Translations under genes and position numbers: made by a program
Part shown: positions 8,531-17,919 of the stretch, piece by piece
How positions within the stretch are numbered: position 1 is the stretch's first letter
Layout: every line of letters begins with the position of its first letter
Notes under the pieces: generated by a model
Told to the model about the DNA's origin: nothing
What the model saw: only the letters and a program-made list of their open reading frames with translations
Database searches by the model: none
DNA from: Hylemonella sp.
Lineage (GTDB): Bacteria; Pseudomonadota; Gammaproteobacteria; Burkholderiales; Burkholderiaceae_C
Reading direction: 5' to 3'
Assembly: GCF_027532185.1 (NCBI RefSeq)
Contig: NZ_JAPZSV010000003.1
Coordinates: 868,001-932,000, forward strand
DNA length: 64,000 nt

Positions 8531-8579
8531 TGTGGCTACGTAGTTCCCACAGGGGAAAGTCCTAGCTGGGGTTAACCCC
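8531..8579. promoter_or_regulatory. Cluster of short palindromes upstream of the gene at 8137-8487
   Basis: Within about 50 bases there is TGTGG...CCACA (8531-8551) enclosing the palindrome CTACGTAG (8536-8543), then TTCCC/GGGAA, and a perfect 12-bp palindrome GGGGTTAACCCC (8568-8579). They lie between the start of the unknown gene and the 3' end of the monooxygenase gene on the same strand. Such dyads often bind dimeric regulators. No regulator is identified. Confidence 0.35.
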
Positions 8580-8601
8580 GAAGGGTCAGGGCGGCCTGCG
8601 C

Positions 8602-9900
8602 TCAGTCTGGCCGCACCCGCGCGCCGGGCGCGATGATGGAAGGCGCCGCATTGAGCGACTCGATCGCAAAGCCCGCGGCCTGCTTGTAGCGCGCCATGAA
8701 CTCGTCGCGCTCGGCCTTGGGAATCACCGCGTCGATGTCGTCGAAGACGCCACCGCAACGCTCGTCCACCAGCCCCAGGATGCCAAAGGGGCCTGAGCCG
8801 CGGTTGCGCAGCACCAGGGCCGAGATGTCCTTGCACAGCTTCTGGTCGTAGGCCTGCAGGGCCGCAGGCGTGACGCCGTGCTGGACCATGGCCGCGCCGA
8901 GCACGCGCGTGTCGACGATGCCCTGGCTCGCGCCGCTGGAGCCCACGGGGTACATCACATGCGCAGCGTCGCCGATCAGCGCCACCCGGCCGTCCACCCA
9001 GGTGGGCACCGGGTCGCGGTCGATCATGGGGTATTCGAAGATCTCAGATGCGCCGCGCAGCATGGCGGGCACGTCGAGCCAGTCGTAGTTCCAGCCCTCG
9101 AAGTGGTGGATGAACTCTTCGAGCTTCACGCGCCGGTTCCAGTCGCCCTGCCGCCAGCCCCCTGCGTTGTCGACCGTGATCTCGGCGATCCAGTTGATGG
9201 TGGCCAGGCCGGTGACCGGATCGGGCGGCGAGATCGGGTAGAGCACCACGCGATGCCGCAGCGAGCCCACGCCCACGAAGGATGCCCCGGTGCGGATGGC
9301 CTTGCCCGGCGTGGTGCCGCGCCACATGATGGCGCCGCCCCACTGAATGGGCGGCTGGTCCGGGTGCATCTGCGCGCGGATGGCGGAGTGCAGGCCATCG
9401 GCCGCGATCAGGAGTCGGCCGGGGACTTCCAACCGTTGCCCCTGCTGCGTCTCGACGAAAGCGGTGACGCCCTGCGCCTCGTTGCGGTAACACGTGACGC
9501 GACAGCCGGTCTGCACAGCCTCGGGGCCCAGGCGACGCTGCACCTCGCGCAGCAGCAGCATCTGCAGCTGGCCGCGGTGCACCGAGTACTGCGGCCATTT
9601 GTAGCCCGCCAGCAGACCCCGCGGCTCGGAATAGACATCGTTGCCGTTGCGCCCCACCAGCGCCCACTCGCGCGCCTGGATGCCAATGGTGTCGAGCTGC
9701 TCCGCACCGATGCCCAGCTCGTAGAGTTCTCGCACGGCATTGGGCTGCAGATTGATGCCCACGCCCAGGGGCTGCAGATCAGGCACGACCTCAAAGACGC
9801 GGCAGGGTACGCCGATCTGGTGCAGCGTGAGTGCCATGGCCATGCCGGCGATACCGCCGCCGGCGATGAGGACGGGTTGGGAGGTTGCGGTGGAGTTCAT
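8602..9900 (-). CDS. FAD-dependent aromatic-ring monooxygenase-like oxidoreductase
   Basis: 432-residue class A flavoprotein monooxygenase. The N-terminal Rossmann motif is VLIAGGGIAGMAMAL, with acceptor residues in RVFEVVPDLQPLGVGINLQP. The middle DG motif is AADGLHSAIRAQ and the FAD-ribityl GD motif is LIGDAAHVMYPVGSSGASQG. Relatives include PhzS-like and salicylate-hydroxylase-like enzymes, which use NAD(P)H and O2 to hydroxylate a ring substrate; the substrate here is unknown. The start is ATG at 9898-9900 (MNSTATSQPVLIAGGG). No linked catabolic genes, so it stands alone. Confidence 0.85.
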   Translation of the reverse strand: MNSTATSQPVLIAGGGIAGMAMALTLHQIGVPCRVFEVVPDLQPLGVGINLQPNAVRELYELGIGAEQLDTIGIQAREWALVGRNGNDVYSEPRGLLAGYKWPQYSVHRGQLQMLLLREVQRRLGPEAVQTGCRVTCYRNEAQGVTAFVETQQGQRLEVPGRLLIAADGLHSAIRAQMHPDQPPIQWGGAIMWRGTTPGKAIRTGASFVGVGSLRHRVVLYPISPPDPVTGLATINWIAEITVDNAGGWRQGDWNRRVKLEEFIHHFEGWNYDWLDVPAMLRGASEIFEYPMIDRDPVPTWVDGRVALIGDAAHVMYPVGSSGASQGIVDTRVLGAAMVQHGVTPAALQAYDQKLCKDISALVLRNRGSGPFGILGLVDERCGGVFDDIDAVIPKAERDEFMARYKQAAGFAIESLNAAPSIIAPGARVRPD

Positions 9901-9933
9901 CTTGTGACGGTCAGATTGTTCGTAAGGGCTTGT

Positions 9934-10015
9934 GCCGCCGCATAACTTCGCTGCGCGAAGTGAGCGGCGTCCAAGCCACGCCATCTCGCGCCCTCCGGGC
10001 CGGCGCGATGCGCCG
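9934..10015. other. Structured intergenic segment between the monooxygenase and glmS
   Basis: The 129-base gap upstream of the monooxygenase and downstream of glmS holds nested hairpins. CTTCG/CGAAG (9946-9950 and 9956-9960) sits inside GCCGC/GCGGC (9934-9938 and 9964-9968), and a separate CGGCGC/GCGCCG stem lies at 10001-10015. None has a following T-tract on the minus strand, so termination of glmS would not be classically intrinsic. Function unassigned. Confidence 0.35.
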
Positions 10016-10029
10016 AAAGGGCGTGACGG

Positions 10030-11880
<1,851 letters not shown>

Positions 11881-12015
11881 AGGTGTTCACTCCAAGACGA
11901 GATGCCGCGATGGTAGAAGGCTTGTTGAAAAATATCTGATTGATTTTCTTTAAAAAACAAACTTTAATTTCACGACAATACTGATACATGGAAATATTTC
12001 AGAAATCGACAAAAT
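11881..12015. promoter_or_regulatory. AT-rich divergent promoter region, glmS / Lrp-type regulator
   Basis: This 135-base gap between divergent starts is markedly AT-rich. It carries a perfect palindrome GAAATATTTC at 11991-12000, just upstream of the regulator ATG, flanked by CTGA...TCAG. Lrp/AsnC proteins commonly bind AT-rich dyads near their own promoters, so autoregulation (and possible control of glmS) is plausible but not shown. Confidence 0.5.
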
Positions 12016-12513
12016 ATGGAATCCATCGCCATAGATCAGACCGATCTGCTGCTGCTCGACGCCCTGCAGCAGGACGCCAGCCTGAGCAACCAGGCCTTGG
12101 CGGCGCGCGCCCACATCTCGCCGCCCACCTGCCTGCGCCGCGTCAAGCGCTTGGTGGACAGCGGGCTGGTGGAAAAGCAGGTCGCCATCCTCGGGGTGGA
12201 CAAGCTCACGCCCCTGCTGGGCCACGGGCTCACGGCCATTGTCGAGATCACGCTGGAGCGCCAGGGCGAAGAGGCGCAGGCGGCCTTCGAACAGCGCGTC
12301 GCCGCCGACGCAGCCGTGCAGCAGTGCTACCGCGTCTCGCCGGGGCCGGACTTCGTGCTCATCGTCCATGCGCGCGACATGCCGGACTATCTGGCGCTGG
12401 CGCAGCGCCTGTTCACGGCCGACGCCAATGTGCGCAACGTCAAGAGCTACTTCAGCGTCAAGCGCAGCAAGTTCGGCACGCGCGTGCCGCTGCCGGCAAG
12501 GCTGCCCGGCTGA
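12016..12513 (+). CDS. Lrp/AsnC-family transcriptional regulator
   Basis: 165-residue feast/famine regulator. Residues 1-60 form the winged helix-turn-helix (DLLLLDALQQDASLSNQALA, then HISPPTCLRRVKRL), and the C-terminal RAM ligand-binding domain includes VQQCYRVSPGPDFVLIVHA and VRNVKSYFSVKRSKF. Such proteins usually respond to amino acids. It is divergent from glmS, with an AT-rich dyad in between. Its stop codon abuts the stop of the convergent kinase gene, the two sharing the sequence TGATCA. Confidence 0.9.
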   Translation: MESIAIDQTDLLLLDALQQDASLSNQALAARAHISPPTCLRRVKRLVDSGLVEKQVAILGVDKLTPLLGHGLTAIVEITLERQGEEAQAAFEQRVAADAAVQQCYRVSPGPDFVLIVHARDMPDYLALAQRLFTADANVRNVKSYFSVKRSKFGTRVPLPARLPG

Positions 12514-13272
12514 TCAGACGGCGCGCAGCAGCGTGAAGCTCACCCGGCAGCCGGCCTCGGGCGCGCCCTCGGCGCGGATGCTGCCGCCGTGGCGCTCGAC
12601 GATCTTGCGCGCCAGCGCCAGCCCCAGACCCAGGCCCTCGAACTGGCTCGCGCCGTGCAGGCGCTGAAACACATGGAATAGCTTGTGCTGGCGAACCGGG
12701 TCGAAGCCCACGCCGTTGTCGGCCACGGTGTAGGTCACCCAGCCCTCGGGCACCCGCTCGGCACGGATGGCGATTTCTGCGGACGCGCGGCCACGCGTGA
12801 ACTTGATCGCGTTCGACAGCAGGTGCACGAAGAGCTGGCGCAGCAGCGCCGCGTCGCCAAAAAGGACGGGCAAGCCGTCCTGGATCTGCCAGACGATGGA
12901 CCGCCCCGCACAGGCTTCCGTCAGCTGGGCCTGTGCCTCGGCAATCAGTGCCGCGGCATCGATCTCCTGCACCTGCAGCTCGGTGCGGTCAAGCTGACTC
13001 CAGGCCATGAGCCCGTCGATCTGCTGACCGAGGGTACGTGAAGCGCCCTGGATGGTGTCGAGATAGCCCGCGGCCTCGCCCGGCAGCACCGGTCCCATCT
13101 CCTCGCGCAGCAAGGAGGCATAGGACAGGATGTGGCGCAGGCTGGCGCGCAGGTCGTGCGAGACCGCGTAGGCGAAGTCACCCAGCGCCCCACGCGCCGC
13201 GTAGAGCTCGGCGCGCAGCCGTTCGATCTCCTGATCGGGAAGGGGCTGGTCTGGAAGCAGGTCGTTGCTCAT
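12514..13272 (-). CDS. Soluble sensor histidine kinase without a recognisable input domain
   Basis: 252 residues. A short N-terminal helix leads into the H-box FAYAVSHDLRASLRHILSYA (DHp domain), followed by an HATPase domain with N-box LLSNAIKF, G1 VADNGVGFD, F-box LFHVFQRLHG and G2 GLGLGLALARKIVERHGG. The H-box form resembles kinases of the phytochrome type, but no PAS, GAF or membrane segment is present, so sensing must involve a partner. It starts 7 bases after the glmU stop on the same strand, suggesting co-transcription. No response regulator adjoins it. Confidence 0.87.
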   Translation of the reverse strand: MSNDLLPDQPLPDQEIERLRAELYAARGALGDFAYAVSHDLRASLRHILSYASLLREEMGPVLPGEAAGYLDTIQGASRTLGQQIDGLMAWSQLDRTELQVQEIDAAALIAEAQAQLTEACAGRSIVWQIQDGLPVLFGDAALLRQLFVHLLSNAIKFTRGRASAEIAIRAERVPEGWVTYTVADNGVGFDPVRQHKLFHVFQRLHGASQFEGLGLGLALARKIVERHGGSIRAEGAPEAGCRVSFTLLRAV

Positions 13273-13279
13273 GCCGTGC

Positions 13280-14692
13280 TTACTTCTTGTTCTTCTGCGG
13301 CCGCTGCCAGTTGCCCAGGCTGACCTGCTTGGCGCGCGCCACGGTCAATGTACCCGGCGCCGTGTCCTTGGTGATGGTGGAACCGCCGCCCACGGTACCG
13401 CCAGCACCGATGGTCACAGGTGCGACCAGCACACAGTTGCTGCCGATGTGCACGTCGTCGCCAATCACCGTGGTGTGCTTGTTGGCGCCGTCGTAGTTGG
13501 CCGTAATGCTGCCCGCGCCGTAGTTCACGCGCGCACCCACCTGCGAATCGCCGATATAGGCCAGGTGATTCGCCTTGGCCCCCTGGGCCAGGGTGGCGGC
13601 CTTGATCTCGACGAAATTGCCGATGTGCACCTCCTCGCCGAGCTTGGCGCCCGGGCGCAGACGGGCATAGGGGCCGATCAGCGCGCCAGCGCCGACCTCG
13701 ATGCGGTCCTTGGCACTGACCCCACCCTCGATGTGCGTGTGGGGATGCACGACCACCCCGGGGCCGATGGTGGCGTTGCTGATGCTGCAGTGCGCGCCGA
13801 TGCACACCCCTTCGCCCAGCTCCACACGTCCGGCGAAGACGCAGTTGATATCGATCTCCACATCCTGGCCGCAGCGCAGCTCACCGCGCACATCGAAGCG
13901 CGCCGGATCGGCCAGGCGCACGCCCTGTTCCATCAGGCTGCGCGCCGCCCGCTGCTGATAGGCACGCTCCAGCTCCGCCAGCTGCACCGGGCTGTTGACG
14001 CCGGCCACCTGCAGCGCATCAGCGATCTTGTGGCCCACCACGGGCACGCCCTGCGCCACCGCGAACTTCACCACATCGGTCAGGTAGTACTCGCCCTGGG
14101 CATTCTTGTTGTCCAGCCGCCCCAGCCAGGGCTTGAGCAGGCGCGCGGGCACGGCCATGATGCCGCTGTAGACCTCGCGAATCTGGCGCTGGGCTTCGGA
14201 GGCGTCTTTGTGCTCCACGATGGCCTGTACCGCGCCCGAGCCATCGCGCACGATGCGCCCATAACCTGTGGGGTCGGAGAACTCGATGGTCAGCAGCGCC
14301 AGCTTGTCGCCGCCACAGGCTGCAATCAGCGCGCCCAGGGTCTCGGCCTGGGTCAGCGGCACGTCGCCCGAAAGCACCACCACGGTGCCGTCATCGGGCA
14401 GCGCCGGCACGGCCTGCTGAACCGCGTGGCCTGTGCCCAGCTGGGGCTCCTGGCGCACGAACTGCAGCATGCCACCGCCCGGGTGCACCACACCGGCCTC
14501 GACCTCGGCCGCACCGTGGCCCGTGATGACCACCACGCGCCGCGCATTCAACCCCACGGCAGTGTCCACCACATGCTGCAACAAAGCGCGTCCGGCCAGA
14601 CGGTGCAATACTTTGGGCAGACGGCTTTTCATGCGGGTGCCTTTGCCCGCGGCCATGATGACCACATCCACTGCCTGTCCGTTCTGCTTCAT
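13280..14692 (-). CDS. glmU: Bifunctional N-acetylglucosamine-1-phosphate uridyltransferase / glucosamine-1-phosphate acetyltransferase
   Basis: Makes UDP-GlcNAc from GlcN-1-P, acetyl-CoA and UTP. The N-terminal pyrophosphorylase domain has VIMAAGKGTRMKSRLPKVLH, and the C-terminal half is a left-handed beta-helix of hexapeptide repeats (for example IEVGAGALIGPYARLRPGA, then YGAGSITANYDGANKH). With the ATG at 14690-14692 the protein is 470 residues, slightly longer than usual. The frame is open upstream but homology to the family starts at MKQNGQAVDVVIMAAG. A divergent lipoprotein gene begins only 13 bases away, so the promoter must lie inside that gene. Confidence 0.97.
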   Translation of the reverse strand: MKQNGQAVDVVIMAAGKGTRMKSRLPKVLHRLAGRALLQHVVDTAVGLNARRVVVITGHGAAEVEAGVVHPGGGMLQFVRQEPQLGTGHAVQQAVPALPDDGTVVVLSGDVPLTQAETLGALIAACGGDKLALLTIEFSDPTGYGRIVRDGSGAVQAIVEHKDASEAQRQIREVYSGIMAVPARLLKPWLGRLDNKNAQGEYYLTDVVKFAVAQGVPVVGHKIADALQVAGVNSPVQLAELERAYQQRAARSLMEQGVRLADPARFDVRGELRCGQDVEIDINCVFAGRVELGEGVCIGAHCSISNATIGPGVVVHPHTHIEGGVSAKDRIEVGAGALIGPYARLRPGAKLGEEVHIGNFVEIKAATLAQGAKANHLAYIGDSQVGARVNYGAGSITANYDGANKHTTVIGDDVHIGSNCVLVAPVTIGAGGTVGGGSTITKDTAPGTLTVARAKQVSLGNWQRPQKNKK

Positions 14693-14705
14693 GCGCCTTC
14701 CTGTG

Positions 14706-15572
14706 ATGACAACCTTGCCCCGCATTATCGGTGCGCCGCTGCTGGTTCTGTTGCTCCTTTTGGGGGGCTGCAGCGCCATGCAGACCGGCTACAACAATGC
14801 GCCTTCGCTGCTCTACTGGTGGTTGGACGGCTACATCGACTTCAACGCGGGACAGGCCGACCCCGTGCGTGACAGCCTGGTCTCGCTGCAGGCCTGGCAC
14901 CGCCGCGAGGAGCTGCCGGCCTACGCCACCCTGCTGCAACGCCTGCAGCAGGACGCCAGCCAGGACGTCACGCCAGCACAGGCCTGCAACCAACTGGACC
15001 AGGCGCGTAGCCATCTGCAACGTCTGGGCACACAGACCGCCATGTCCATGGCCCCGCTGATCCCCACGCTGCAGCCGGAGCAGTTGCGCCACCTGGCGCG
15101 CCAACTCGAGAAGCACGACCAGAAATGGCGTGAGGAATGGCTGGACGGCACACCCGATGAGCTACTGCAGCGCCGCCTCAAGCGCACCGTGGACCGTTAC
15201 GAGGATCTCTACGGGCGCCTCAGCGAGGCCCAGCGCCAGTACCTGCGCCAGCGGCTGACCGAGGTGGGCTACGACGCCCGCGTCGTCTGGGCCGAGCGCC
15301 TGCGTCGCCAGCGCGACCTGCTGCGCGTACTACAGGAGCACCGCAACGGCGAGCGGCCGGCCCATGTGGAAGCTGAGCTGATGGCTTGGGTGCGGCGCAG
15401 CTTCGAGCCGCCCGATCTCACGACGCGGGCCTACCTGAAAGGGCTTGTGGAGCAGGGTTGCCAGACCCTGGCCGGGCTGCACAACGGTACCAGCCCGGAA
15501 CAGCGCCGCCGCCTGGCGAGCAAGCTGCAGGGCTATGAGAGCGATCTGCGCGCGTTGATCGCCTCGCGCTGA
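14706..15572 (+). CDS. Lipoprotein, DUF6279-like
   Basis: 288 residues beginning MTTLPRIIGAPLLVLLLLLG and a lipobox ending at Cys22 (LGGC), so it should be lipidated and membrane anchored in the periplasm. The mature part is helical and charged, starting with YNNAPSLLYWWLDGYIDF, the motif I associate with the DUF6279 lipoprotein family. Function unknown. An in-frame ATG at 14691 is a second possible start but overlaps the glmU start codon on the other strand. Confidence 0.8.
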   Translation: MTTLPRIIGAPLLVLLLLLGGCSAMQTGYNNAPSLLYWWLDGYIDFNAGQADPVRDSLVSLQAWHRREELPAYATLLQRLQQDASQDVTPAQACNQLDQARSHLQRLGTQTAMSMAPLIPTLQPEQLRHLARQLEKHDQKWREEWLDGTPDELLQRRLKRTVDRYEDLYGRLSEAQRQYLRQRLTEVGYDARVVWAERLRRQRDLLRVLQEHRNGERPAHVEAELMAWVRRSFEPPDLTTRAYLKGLVEQGCQTLAGLHNGTSPEQRRRLASKLQGYESDLRALIASR

Positions 15573-15637
15573 GGTCTGGCTCGACGGGCCGGGGTCTGCC
15601 AGAATGGCCGCACCCCACCTGCACCGGAGGCCCCTCC

Positions 15638-16228
15638 ATGCTGACCCGTTACGCTCCCCTCGCCCTGCTCGGCGGCCTGCTGCTGGCCGGCGCTGCCCAG
15701 GCCAACAATGCGCTCTCCGATCTGCGACTCTTCAAGTCCAGCCCCTTGGGCCAGGGCCTGTGGCGCATGGAACTGGTCTCCAGCGACGACCCGCAAATGG
15801 CCCGCGGTGCGGCCGCCATGGGCCAGACGGCGCTGTGCATGGACGTGGCACGGCGCATGACCCAGGGCTCGCCCGCCGAGAACCCGCAGTGCACGCCCAA
15901 GGTGCTGCGCAACACCGACACCCAAGCCGAGGTCGAGGTCAGCTGCAAGGACGGCGGCCATTCGCGCATGCTGATGACTCGCGAGAACGACAGGAGCTAC
16001 CTCATGGACACCACGGTCAGCAAGGATGGCAAGGCGCGCAACTTCAAGGTCCGCTACACCCACGCGGGCGCCTGCAAGGGTGACAGCATGATGCAGTTCG
16101 ACAAGAACAGCCCCATGTGCCAGCAGATGGACCCGGCCCGCATGCAGGCCGCCTGCGCCCGTCTGCCCGAGGCCTCGCGCGCCCAGTGCGAGCAGCAGAT
16201 GAAGGGCATGGCCGCAGCCTGCCAGTGA
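15638..16228 (+). CDS. DUF3617 family periplasmic protein
   Basis: 196 residues with a clear signal peptide (MLTRYAPLALLGGLLLAGAAQA). The mature domain has the pattern of DUF3617: GLWRMELVSSD, CMDVARRM, NPQCTPKVLRN, VEVSCKDGG, then a cysteine-containing tail rich in Met and Gln. Function of the family is unknown; the even set of cysteines suggests disulfides in the periplasm. It follows the lipoprotein gene by 65 bases. Confidence 0.78.
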   Translation: MLTRYAPLALLGGLLLAGAAQANNALSDLRLFKSSPLGQGLWRMELVSSDDPQMARGAAAMGQTALCMDVARRMTQGSPAENPQCTPKVLRNTDTQAEVEVSCKDGGHSRMLMTRENDRSYLMDTTVSKDGKARNFKVRYTHAGACKGDSMMQFDKNSPMCQQMDPARMQAACARLPEASRAQCEQQMKGMAAACQ

Positions 16229-16232
16229 GGAC

Positions 16233-17222
16233 TCAACCCTGCAAAGCGGCCCACATGGCCTGGTCGCGCTCGGCGGTCCAGATGCGCGGATGCTTGATGC
16301 CGCTGGCCTCGTCGTAGGCACGCGTGACATCGAAGGGCAGGCAGTGCTCGTAGATGAAGACGTGGCCGAAGATCGGGTCCATGGCCTTGCGGGTGTGCGC
16401 CATGGCCGCCTTGAGGTCCATGCCCTGGGCCACGGCCTCCTGTGCGGCGCGGTACAGCGTCTGCACCCAGCGTTTCGTGTAGTCCAGTGATTTGTGCACG
16501 TTGTCGCGGCCCCGCATGGCCTCGCCCCGGCCGGGCACCAGATACTCGGCGTTGAGAGCGCGCAGGGCCTCGAGCGTGGCCGGCCACTCGGCCAGCTGGG
16601 CGTCGCCGGTGTAGACGCCGGCCTCGTACTCGACGAGATCGCCCGAATACAGCACCCTCTCCTCCTCGACCCAGGCGATGGTGTCACCGCGCGTGTGGCC
16701 CGGGCCCGGGCTCCAGATCTGCACCACCACGCCGCCCAGGTTGATCGACAGCTTGCCCGGCACCTCGCCCTTCACGGGGTCGCCGCCGCCGATCACCATG
16801 GTGGGCCAGGTCAGGCCGGGCACGGTCTCGGCGTTGCGGAACAGGCGGGGGAAACGCTCCATCTCGCTCTTCATGTCCTGCGCACCGCGCTCGCGGATGA
16901 GCTCCAGCGTGCCCTGGCTGGCGATGATCTCGGTTGCGCCCTCGGCCGCATAGGCATAGGCGCCGAGCACGCGCACCGCGTGGTAATGCGTGAGCAGCAC
17001 GTACTTGATGGGCAAGTCGCTCACGGTACGGATCTTGGCGATCAGGTCCCGGGCCATGGCCGGCGTGGCCGTGGCGTCGCTGACGAGGATGTAACGGTCG
17101 CCGATGATCACGCCCGAATTCGGGTCACCTTCGGTGGTGTAGGCCCAGCAGTGTTCGCTCAGGCGCTCGAAGGTGGTCTTCTTGTCCGTCAGGTCGGCTT
17201 GCGAGGCGAAGGCTTTGCCCAT
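16233..17222 (-). CDS. Metallo-beta-lactamase-fold hydrolase with altered metal motif
   Basis: 329 residues from ATG at 17220-17222 (MGKAFASQADLTDKKTTFER). The MBL fold is clear: GVIIGDRYILVSDATATP, LTHYHAVRVLGAYAY, SPGPGHTRGDTIAWV, ERVLYSGDLVEYEAG and YLVPGRGEA. However, the canonical HxHxDH is replaced: His79 and His81 are kept, but the Asp and His positions are Val83 and Arg84, so the second metal site should be lost or rebuilt. I recall similar proteins in other Betaproteobacteria, so the change may be a subfamily trait. No signal peptide. The frame is open upstream, but that part lies inside the cyclo-ligase gene. Confidence 0.82.
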   Translation of the reverse strand: MGKAFASQADLTDKKTTFERLSEHCWAYTTEGDPNSGVIIGDRYILVSDATATPAMARDLIAKIRTVSDLPIKYVLLTHYHAVRVLGAYAYAAEGATEIIASQGTLELIRERGAQDMKSEMERFPRLFRNAETVPGLTWPTMVIGGGDPVKGEVPGKLSINLGGVVVQIWSPGPGHTRGDTIAWVEEERVLYSGDLVEYEAGVYTGDAQLAEWPATLEALRALNAEYLVPGRGEAMRGRDNVHKSLDYTKRWVQTLYRAAQEAVAQGMDLKAAMAHTRKAMDPIFGHVFIYEHCLPFDVTRAYDEASGIKHPRIWTAERDQAMWAALQG

Positions 17223-17298
17223 GGTGGCTCCTAGGTAATGGCGCCACGATTTTACGTAAGCGTAATCTCTTACGTTTAGCGCAAACCGTTCAGCAGCC

Positions 17299-17910
17299 TC
17301 AGCCCATACCCGGCACGGGCCACACCACGCCGTTGTCGTTGAGGATGGCGTCCAGCGGTACGTCGTGCGGCTCCGGTTCGAAATCGTCGAGGTAGCCCAC
17401 GGTGTAGCCCAGCCCCACGGTGTGGGGTTTGGGCTGCAGGGTCGCCAGAGTGCGGTCGTAGAACCCGCCGCCATAGCCCAGGCGGTAACCCCCAGGCCCG
17501 TAGCCCACGCAGGGCACAAACAGAAGGGTGGGCACGATGACCTCGGTGTCCTTGGGCTTGGGGATCCCGTAGGCGTCCTCTTCCATCGGGCAACCCGGGT
17601 ACCAGGCGTGGAAGGTCAGGGTCTTGTGCACCTTGTCGATCACGGGCAGGCCGATGCGGCGTGGCTGCGGGTTGTCGAGCAGTTCACCGTCCTCTTTCCA
17701 GCGGTGCAGGGCCGGCAGGGGGTCGAATTCACCCTTGATCGGCCAATACGCACCGATCACCAGATCATGGCGCCCCACGAGCCAGATGCGCATCACCTGT
17801 TGCAAAAGTGCCGCGCGCTGTAGGCGATCGGGCAGGTTCAGGCGTTGCGTAATGAGTCGCTGGCGCAGGTTTTTCTTCTCTTGTGCCCTTTTTTCCGCTG
17901 GAGTGTCCAT
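17299..17910 (-). CDS. 5-formyltetrahydrofolate cyclo-ligase
   Basis: 203 residues. Converts 5-formyl-THF to 5,10-methenyl-THF with ATP. Family motifs are KKNLRQRLITQR at the N-terminus, GAYWPIKGEFDP, and the nucleotide-binding GYGPGGYRLGYGGGFYDRTL near the C-terminus. Start is ATG at 17908-17910 (MDTPAEKRAQEKKN). It is divergent from the lytic transglycosylase gene, with only 9 bases between start codons, so both promoters overlap coding sequence. Confidence 0.93.
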   Translation of the reverse strand: MDTPAEKRAQEKKNLRQRLITQRLNLPDRLQRAALLQQVMRIWLVGRHDLVIGAYWPIKGEFDPLPALHRWKEDGELLDNPQPRRIGLPVIDKVHKTLTFHAWYPGCPMEEDAYGIPKPKDTEVIVPTLLFVPCVGYGPGGYRLGYGGGFYDRTLATLQPKPHTVGLGYTVGYLDDFEPEPHDVPLDAILNDNGVVWPVPGMG

Positions 17911-17919
17911 AATTTCGAC

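Noticed and set aside
17223-17519. N-terminal extension of the MBL-fold gene into the cyclo-ligase
   Set aside because: The extension is Ser/Thr/Trp/Pro-rich and lies in another frame of the cyclo-ligase gene; family similarity starts at MGKAFASQ.
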